NCBI GenBank assembly: GCA_010094045.1
Contig: ML986892.1
Coordinates: 7,327 to 33,394, forward strand
Source: Lojkania enalia
Lineage: Eukaryota; Ascomycota; Dothideomycetes; Pleosporales
Reading direction: 5' to 3'
DNA: 26,068 nucleotides
Position 1 is the first letter of the stretch. Each line of letters starts with the position of its first letter. Under the pieces are notes generated by a model. That model worked only from the letters and a program-made list of their open reading frames with translations. It did not search any database and was not told the origin of the DNA. Shown here in pieces: positions 20,031 through 26,068 of the stretch. Made by a program: the position numbers and the translations under genes.

Positions 20031-21120
20031 TAATATTTATATATAGTATATAGTAATAGAGTTAACTACTTAAAGAACGATTAACCAACTATATATAAAC
20101 ATCTATAATATAAAGCTAGCTTAGAAAATCTACTATTAGGTTAGGTAGAAGATATTAACTCTAAAAAATACTTAGTATGTAGTATCTTATTTTCCTCTAA
20201 CTAGATAAATAATAAGATAGGCTTTATATAGTTTAAATAGGTATTTAATTATTATACTAGAAAGAAAATTTAAAACTTATATTAACTATTTATAGTTAAT
20301 AGCTATAAATCTTATATTGCTATAGATTTTCTTAACTACTATAATCGAAATAAAATTCTAGTAGTAGTTTTATACTTTATTTAATATATATATTATAGCC
20401 CCCTAATATTTATATATTTAAGCCTCTCTTAACTATATATTTAAAAAAGCTATTAAACTTCTTATATAAGGGCTAGAAACTCTCTTTAATAGTTAAGAAA
20501 GATTTTTTTAGTCTATTCTAGAGAGTCTAGTAGATATTATTATCTAGTTACTAATTTTTAAAGCTTTTAAAGTTACTAGTATATAACTACTTAACTTAAA
20601 ATCTATACTTTAAAGGTTTTTAGGAGGTTATTAATCTAAGTAAGAATTAAAAGAATTTTTAACGTTAGTATTTAGTATATTAAAATAGAAGAAGATAGAA
20701 TACTTAGTATAAGTAGTAGTAGAAGATATAGCTAGTAAGGAGATAAAGAAGTTAAGTTAAATAATATACTTAATATCTATTTAGAATTAGCTATTTAAAT
20801 ATAAGAATAAAAGCTACTATATAGCTTTTAATATAAAAAAGAAGTACTAGAAGTATAATAAACTCCTAGTAGATAAGTAGTCTACTAAATACTTAGGGGG
20901 GGTAGTATTCTAGTTATTAAGGAAGTTATAAGAGGTATATAATCGATAATAATAGTAGAAAACTAAGGTAGAGTAACTATAGAATAGACTCTATCAGCTA
21001 GCTTAGTATTAGTAAGGTAATACAGGGTAGAGTATAATATTATACAGTATATATAGCGTATAGAGATAGTAGAGTAGATAAGTAACTATTTTATTAATTA
21101 CTATCGGGTACTATATATAT
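20031..21120 (+). pseudogene. Pogo-2: DDE transposase remnant of a pogo-like transposon
   Basis: Plus-strand segments, in several frames, match the order of a pogo/Fot1 catalytic domain. A VIEL block near 20,060 comes first, then EDINSKKY and NNKIGFI.FK.VFNYYTRKK (20,150-20,270). LFIVNSYKSYIAIDFLNYYNRNKIL follows in 20,287-20,360, where the family VDG Asp is Asn (20298-20300). PPNIYIFKPLLTIYLKK appears near 20,400-20,450, and a basic tail with IKKKY.K and YLGGVVF ends it (20,830-20,910). The first half of the transposase is absent, consistent with Gypsy-2 having inserted here. Frame changes show small indels in addition to RIP. The terminal inverted repeat was not located, so the right end is approximate. 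Confidence 0.7.
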
Positions 21121-21570
21121 AGTTAAAGGGGCTATATAGTATATATACTTAGTTTAAACGTACGTACTATATTATATATTTTAACTATTTAATATATGTT
21201 TTAGCTCTATATAATATTTACTATTCGAATACTAGCAGTTTTTCTTTTTATAGGTCTACTCTATTTATCTATATATCTACGTATGTAAACCTCTATATTA
21301 TATATACCCTTATAGTATATACGTACGATTACCTGCCTTTTATTCTTCTCTATCCCTCCTATCTCCTTACCCTACTCCTCCTTCTATTTCTCCTTCTACT
21401 CCTTCTTCTACTCTCTCTTCTACTCCCCTATATACGCGTGCGTACTATATCTTATATAGTATTTAATCTATCTACTAATACTTTAACCCGAATTATAAGC
21501 GTATTATATAAAATAAGAGTTTCTAGTACCTTATTTAGTATATTCTTTATATAAGCGTTTATAAGGTTAT
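21121..21570. other. Unassigned AT-rich stretch with a pyrimidine tract
   Basis: No coding frame or known element is recognised. It contains GTACGTACTATAT-type motifs three times (21,160, 21,320, 21,440) and a strongly pyrimidine-biased run at about 21,330-21,430 (CTCC, TTCT and CTACT units). It may be the outer end of Pogo-2 or older host DNA. Confidence 0.5.
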
Positions 21571-22153
21571 TATTATAAATATAGAATACTAAGAGGTATT
21601 ACCTCTATAGCTAGGGCTTAATCTAATATTAGCTACTATATAGGTCGGCTTAAATAAGAACTAATAAGGTAATAATAGGCAGACATATATTAGAGACTAG
21701 TTATTAGATAGTAAATAGTAGGACTATAGAAACTGGAGAGATAATTAACTAGATAATAAAGTATAACACAACTTATATATATAATAATAGTAGAGGTATT
21801 AGGCATAGTAGAACAGACCTAATAGACTTAATAGACCTAATAAGCTAGGCTTAGCAGTTTTAGACCTATTTATATAAGATAGAAGAACTTTTTAGTAGAT
21901 TAAGTCCTATATAGTTATTCTCGCAAATTTATCTCGTTACTATATTAGAGTTCTAAGAATATATTTATTATATTTAAAGAACTAGCAACTCTTATACTCT
22001 CTTTTTACTAAAGCTAATACCTCTAACTAATCTAATATAAATAAGACCGCAGTATACATATAACTGCGACGGCGGTTATTATATATACTAGTAGTATATA
22101 GGTTAGTAATATAATAACTACCTAATATTAAGAAAAATAAGAACTATTTAAAG
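21571..22153 (+). repeat. Gypsy-1B 5' LTR plus leader
   Basis: It begins TATTATAAATATAG (TGTTATAAATA with RIP change) and matches the Gypsy-1 LTR and leader (12328 down to 11748) in inverted orientation along its whole length, including the 9-bp repeats. It carries more RIP transitions than the Gypsy-1 copy at several sites. Confidence 0.83.
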
Positions 22154-22531
22154 ATATCTACTATATTATAAAGTTAAGTTATAATAACCTAAAAGCTATA
22201 AGCCCTAGAAGAAACTATAGTATAGAAAGTATAGAAATAGGAAAGTTGTATTATATAGATGTAATATAAGCTAGCTGCAGCTAGAACTGACCTAGCTAAA
22301 GCTAAATAATAAGTATAAGCTAAGATAGCTTTGCTAGGGAAGTTTAATAGTAAGAAAGAATACGTTAACTCTTTTCTTATATTAATAGAGCTATACTTTA
22401 GATTTAATAGCACGACCTTTTTCTTAGATAAGGATAAGATTTTAGCTATAATAATAAATATAGAGGAAATACTACTAGTATAGGCCGAACTATTTTATAA
22501 CAGCCTTTAATTAGCCAGGTATAGAACTCGG
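22154..22531 (+). pseudogene. Gypsy-1B Gag, N-terminal fragment
   Basis: It starts at ATA (22154-22156), the RIP form of the ATG used in Gypsy-1, and reads ISTIL with Gln stops, then the same N-terminal Gag sequence. Clear similarity to Gypsy-1 gag runs to about 22,505 and weakly to about 22,531, where an LTR-like segment begins. No protease or RT follows. A 74-codon ORF on the other strand (22189-22413) is a shadow of this gene. Confidence 0.78.
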
Positions 22532-22821
22532 TAATAACTAAGAATAATTACATACTACGGGGGGATTATTCTTATAGGCTTATAATAGAAGTATATAAGT
22601 AGAGTATGTAAAGGATATTTAAGTTGACTATAAAGAGCTATAAGAACTAGAGTTGTAAGGTCGTTAAATACAATTTAATTTCCTTACTATTCCTTCCTAT
22701 TTAGTTAATTAAGTTACTAAACGCGTTATATATTTCGCGTTAACCTTATTCTTTCTACTATATAGAGTTCTAGATCTCGATTGAGTCTAGTATAGGAATT
22801 CCTATAAGAGTATCTATAATA
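22532..22821. repeat. LTR-like segment (possible solo LTR), about 290 bp
   Basis: It lies between Gypsy-1B gag and the Copia-2B protease and matches neither. The right end CTATAATA is the RIP form of CTATAACA (TGTTATAG on the minus strand). The left end near TAATAACTAAG could be TGATAACTAAG. CA and TG are less depleted than in its neighbours, suggesting a younger insertion. It includes AGAATAAT...ATTATTCT inverted arms (22,551-22,582). No target duplication is visible, so the identification is tentative. Confidence 0.4.
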
Positions 22822-24361
22822 AAGCTACTATATTATTCTCTAGCTATTAGACTTACTATTAATAATATAGGTATTTAAGCTAGGGTTTATAATCTATCTA
22901 TTAAGTAGTAATAGCTAATATTAATACTATTTAATCTATACAGCTCTAAATTATAGAGTTAAAGCTATTATAGATTTTACTAATTAATTTAGGTTTAGAA
23001 CTACTATTACAGCTAGTTCTAATAGTTAATACCCGTTATTCTATCTTTTTATTATATTTAATACTAGTACTAAAATTATTATAGAGCTTATAAAGTTTAC
23101 TAATCCTACTAATCCTAGTACTACTACTAGTTGCTTTTTAGTATTATAGAATACCTTTAACCTAGATAATCTTAATATTTTAAACTTCTAGAATCTTTAC
23201 TTAATATTTTAATCTAGCTGCTAACTTAATAGGCGTAGTATTAAGTTAATATATAGATACTACTCGAATTTATAACTATCTCTATAGAAGTAGACTATCT
23301 ATCTTAATTACTAAGGTTTCTAGCTACTATTAGTCTATTATAACTACTATAGTTACTATAATATAATTCTAAGTATTATAAACGTTTCTAGTTCTAAAAT
23401 AACTAGTTTAGTACGATAATAGTATAATATATACTAGACTACTAGGTCTAAGATACTTATATATAGCTTATTATCTACTTTAGACTTAATAAGTAGTAAT
23501 AGCTTATTTACTATCTAGCTATTGTCTAAGCTTTTAACTGCGAGAATAAAGTCTTACTAAGTTTAATTCTTCTATACTTCTAGTATATTTACTAGACTTA
23601 TAACGCGCGTTATTTTAAGCTAATCTTTAAACTAAGTATTTAAGTTCCCCTTTTTTAGTCGTATTTTAAGCGTCTAGTATTAAGCCTATAGTTATATACT
23701 ATACTTAGCTTTACTTAGATAGAGATACTCTTTAAGGGTCTATAGTCGATTATATATAATTTTATAGTCTATAATTAGATAGATATATTAAGCTACTATT
23801 ATCCTTAATATCTCCTACGTAAATTCCTTAAGAGCCTTCTCTTTCTATAACTACTATATCTTACTATAGCTATATATTCTATACTAGACTTTATATCTTA
23901 CTAATTCTTAATTAGTTAGATCTATAATATCTACTTTAGCATCTACTACTTTAGTATTACTATCTATTCTATAGAAATCTCTGAACTACTTCTTAATTAG
24001 CTTTTTAGTATTTAGGTAAAGAATTAGCTCTTTACTAAAGTCTAGATCTATATATTTCTAGAGCTAGTTCTAGTCTATACTATCCTTCTATAGAAATAGC
24101 TACTATATCTAGTACTCTAGCTTATTAAGAATAACTATAGCTTTAGTAATAAGTAGGTCTAATTCTATTATCTTTTTAATATACTATATTATGTTAATCT
24201 ATTAAAGTCTCTACTATAACTAGTTCTAAGCTCTCTAGTTTCTTAGTTAATCTAGTAATATTAAAGTAACTAAGGTTTTAATAAATAAGATATAATTAAC
24301 TAACTAAGCTTATATTAATTAGCTCTAGTCTATCTATATAAAATATAGTAGTAGTTAAAGA
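22822..24361 (-). pseudogene. Copia-2B Gag and protease start
   Basis: One continuous frame with only Trp/Gln-type stops covers most of Gag. Recognisable segments are EYLYLSKAKYS (about 23,720), FKDQLKITRVISLVNILEV (about 23,600), then a Gln-rich stretch and KVFYNTKKQLVVVLGLVG (about 23,140). The frame ends at IINSKS, where protease DSG has become NSK (22852-22860). The exact start codon is not identifiable because ATG would read ATA. The Copia-family call comes from Copia-2A, where the same Gag leads into integrase and RT. A CCHC knuckle is not convincingly seen. Confidence 0.72.
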
Positions 24362-24503
24362 GCTTCTAGGCTTATAACTATTAAAGCTAGCTAGCTTTAA
24401 TAAGAGTTAGAAAATTGCGTCTATTAACTAGAAATATAAGATATATTATATATATATCTCTAGACTTATTAAAAGACTAACTATAAATAGTTTAACTATA
24501 ATA
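24362..24503 (-). repeat. Copia-2B 5' LTR (24379-24503) and primer-binding site (24362-24378)
   Basis: The LTR is 125 bp with minus-strand ends TATTATAG...TTAATA. The adjacent GTTATAAGCC differs from the tRNA-complementary GTTATGAGCC by a single TpG to TpA change. This is the cleaner of the two Copia-2 primer sites. Confidence 0.7.
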
Positions 24504-25020
24504 ATAAATACTCTAGATAATTATAACCTATTTATAATTATCTAGCTATATAAGAGTAGACTTTATATAATATTCTAAACTTATAATAACCTTTATAATA
24601 CTAATAATATCTATCTAAAAGTCTATTTTATTAAAGTTATAGATATTATTATTATATATACTATATTTTGTAATTATATTCTATATAAGCTTAAACTATA
24701 TATTAATAACCTCTAGATTCTCTTATTTTATTCTTTAGCAATCCTTTACTCGATTAAAGGCTGTTTTAAGCTTATTTATATACGCTATAAATCGTTTAGA
24801 CTAATTCTTTCCTATAAATATTCTACTACGTACGCCTAATAGTTTATCTACTATATCTACTACCTTATATAGCTGAAGCGTAAATCCTTATAAATTAAAG
24901 TTAAGAATATATTATACGATTATTTATTCTTCGGTTACTATAAGCTTCTAGTAATTTGGTTATATACGAGGGCGAAACGTAATTCTATAAAATTGAGTAG
25001 AGAGTTGTTAATATTATATG
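24504..25020 (-). pseudogene. Pogo-3 transposase, N-terminal half
   Basis: The minus-strand frame reads EE-stop-IIV-stop-YILNFNL near 24,930, then KVVDIVDKLLGVRSRIFIGKN (24,800-24,880), SKRFIAYINKLKTAFNRVKD (24,740-24,800) and IYNFNKIDF near 24,620-24,645. This corresponds to the pogo/Fot1 DNA-binding region and the first catalytic motif (NFDxxGF), in which Asp is now Asn (24630-24632). It runs on to a VIIILEYLL stretch before the Copia-2B LTR. It is complementary in content to Pogo-1, which retains the flanks but lacks this motif. Stops are Gln/Trp type. Confidence 0.75.
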
Positions 25021-25602
25021 TTAAAAGCTATAGCAGCGCGTTATACGCTCTTAAATTAGCCTAATTTATACGTCTATAAGGTAAGCTTAATTCTACCTTC
25101 TTATTAAATTAATAGAAGGTCGCGTTGTAGATTTATTATAGTTCGTATATAGTATTTATAATACTAAGAAAAAGTAGCCGCTTTGATAGTTTGGCCGCTT
25201 TAATAGTAGAATATGTTACCTAATAGTTTATCTACTATATCTACTATCTTATATAACCGGGGTATAAATTCCTATAAATTAAGGTTAAGAATATATTATA
25301 CAATTGTTTATTCTTCGGCTACTATAAACTTCTAGTAATTTAGTTATATATAAAAGCGAAACGCGATTTTATAAAGTCAAGTAGAGAGTTATTAATATTA
25401 TATATTAAAAACTATAGTAGTGCATCATACGCTCTTAAATTAGCCTAATTTATATACCTATAAGATTAACTTAATTCTACCTTCTTATTAAATTAATAGA
25501 AGGTTATATTATAAATTTATTATATTTCGTATATAATATTTATAATATTAAGAAAAAGTAGCTACTTTAATAGTTTAGCTACTTTAATAGTAGAATATAA
25601 TA
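24835..25602. repeat. 384-bp tandem duplication in Pogo-3 (two units)
   Basis: Unit 1 is 24835-25218 and unit 2 is 25219-25602. Matching landmarks (CCTAATAGTTTATCTACTA and GTAGCCGCTTTGATAG/GTAGCTACTTTAATAG) are offset by exactly 384 bp. Most visible differences are transitions, with unit 1 keeping more CG and TG. Confidence 0.88.
25177..25210. repeat. 17-bp direct repeats in Pogo-3 end (x2)
   Basis: GCCGCTTTGATAGTTTG (25177-25193) is followed by GCCGCTTTAATAGTAGA (25194-25210). The same pair recurs, RIP-altered, 384 bp further on. The period equals that of the Pogo-1 subterminal repeats although the sequence differs. Confidence 0.7.
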
Positions 25603-25800
25603 GCGTATATAAAAGCTATATATAATATCTATAATAAGAATGTCTATAACTGTAATAAAGCTAGCTTTATAATAGGTAAGATATTATTTAAACTAGTTAT
25701 TATTAGTTTAAAAAGATATAGTTAGCTAAAAATTATATAGTTAGAGAATTATAAATAGGTTATAGTTATAATAACGTAGGTAAGATAATAGGTTTAAATA
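25603..25800 (+). pseudogene. Pogo-4: transposase fragment around first catalytic motif
   Basis: The plus-strand frame reads AYIKAIYNIYNKNVYNCNKASFIIGK (about 25,610-25,690), then LKRYS-stop-LKII-stop-LENYK-stop-VIVI. This matches the region from the first catalytic Asp motif to the NREWVTVI-type block of pogo transposases. The catalytic Asp is Asn (25654-25656). It lies directly against the Pogo-3 end, in opposite orientation. No start, end or inverted repeat is recognised. Confidence 0.6.
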
Positions 25801-25973
25801 TAGCACAAATCTACTTAGAGGTATATAAGAGTATATAGGGGTTTAGAAACCTAAGAATTCTATTAACACCTATAGGCCTTATATAAAAGGATATAGAAAA
25901 ACTACTAAACTACTTATAAGGGAGTATATAACTATATATAGATAGGAAAAGGGGTAGAATTGGGGGTAGAATA
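25801..25973. other. Unassigned stretch before terminal LTR
   Basis: It is moderately RIP-mutated and purine-rich toward its right end, with no recognised element or gene. It could be the continuation of Pogo-4 in another frame. Confidence 0.4.
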
Positions 25974-26068
25974 TGTGGTGAGAGGCGAATCTTGTCTCAG
26001 GGAGGGAGATGAGGAGCTGAACTGGTTGATTGAAGATGGCCAGCGGGCCATATTTATGTACATGAAAA
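25974..26068 (-). repeat. Copia-1-family LTR, partial, nearly unmutated
   Basis: All 95 bp match 5083-5177 except three sites. At each, this copy has TG and Copia-1 has TA. No Copia-1 primer site or internal sequence lies to its left, so it is either the 3' LTR of another minus-oriented element extending right of the window or a solo LTR. Retained CA/TG content indicates that it largely escaped RIP. Confidence 0.92.

Larger units (their letters stand above)
22822..24503 (-). mobile_element. Copia-2B: LTR, gag and protease start of the Copia-2 family
   Basis: It is collinear with Copia-2A (15,424-18,722) but lacks both Pogo-1 and the 106-bp insertion. It is cut just after the protease active site, where the LTR-like segment starts. 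Its 5' LTR end at 24503 abuts Pogo-3. It provides the uninterrupted reading of the Copia-2 gag and the empty site for Pogo-1. Confidence 0.82.
24504..25602 (-). mobile_element. Pogo-3: Fot1/pogo-type transposon fragment with duplicated 5' end
   Basis: The minus-strand transposase front half is followed outward by an end with two 17-bp direct repeats (GCCGCTTTGATAGTTTG type). The terminal 384 bp occur twice in tandem (24835-25218 and 25219-25602). The element is cut at 24504 by the Copia-2B LTR, so the catalytic remainder should lie beyond that copia element. The second repeat unit is more heavily RIP-mutated than the first. Confidence 0.75.

Noticed and set aside
21121..21570. Host gene or promoter between transposons
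   Set aside because: No frame, splice-like structure or conserved domain could be read. It is left unassigned.
22189..22413. 74-codon minus-strand ORF similar to the one at 11488-11712
   Set aside because: The similarity only reflects that both are antisense to the same gag in inverted copies (Gypsy-1 and Gypsy-1B). No independent coding evidence.
25945..25973. Purine-rich tract before the terminal LTR as a polypurine tract
   Set aside because: The LTR is oriented on the minus strand, so its polypurine tract would be on the right-hand side. This tract is flanking DNA.

Overview
This window is a transposon graveyard from a filamentous ascomycete (Pezizomycotina). I find no intact host gene, tRNA, rRNA or CRISPR array. 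The organism call rests on two things: fungal-type Ty1/copia, chromodomain Ty3/gypsy and Fot1/pogo elements, and a mutation signature of repeat-induced point mutation (RIP) at CpA. CA and TG dinucleotides are nearly gone over most of positions 5,400-25,900 (a hand count of 7,501-8,820 gives about 11 CA and 17 TG in 1,320 bp). TA is in great excess, and CG, CT and CC remain. Almost all in-frame stops are TAG/TAA where Trp (TGG) or Gln (CAG/CAA) is expected.

Layout, left to right. Copia-1 (1-5286, minus strand; 3' LTR beyond the window) has a 204-bp 5' LTR, a half-tRNA-type primer site and one collinear gag-pol frame of 1,606 codons. It sits in the 3' LTR of Gypsy-1 (5287-12328, minus), a chromodomain gypsy element whose gag and pol are in different frames joined by a perfect A_AAA_AAC -1 slippery site. 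Gypsy-1 sits in the RNase H region of Copia-2A (12329-18722, minus). Copia-2A is also interrupted by a 1,523-bp Fot1/pogo element, Pogo-1 (16571-18093), with TA target duplications, and by a 106-bp insertion (16067-16172). Copia-2A sits in the integrase of Gypsy-2 (18723 to about 20,030, plus), whose 3' LTR abuts a pogo-like transposase remnant, Pogo-2 (about 20,031-21,120, plus). Only the right halves of this nest are visible.

The right part is a second mosaic. An unassigned stretch with a pyrimidine tract (21,121-21,570) is followed by Gypsy-1B (21571-22531, plus; LTR, leader and gag start of the Gypsy-1 family, inverted relative to it). Then come an LTR-like segment (22532-22821), Copia-2B (22822-24503, minus; LTR and gag only), Pogo-3 (24504-25602, minus, with a 384-bp tandem duplication), Pogo-4 (25603 to about 25,800, plus), and a nearly RIP-free Copia-1-family LTR that runs off the window end (25974-26068).

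The degree of RIP follows the nesting order. The innermost Copia-1 is lightly mutated and the outer elements heavily. Because RIP converts TpG to TpA, catalytic Asp codons preceded by T have become Asn in nearly every element. Asp codons in other contexts, such as the Gypsy-1 reverse transcriptase YLDD, survived. I see no cellular pathway here. The biology is transposon invasion, nesting and genome defence.
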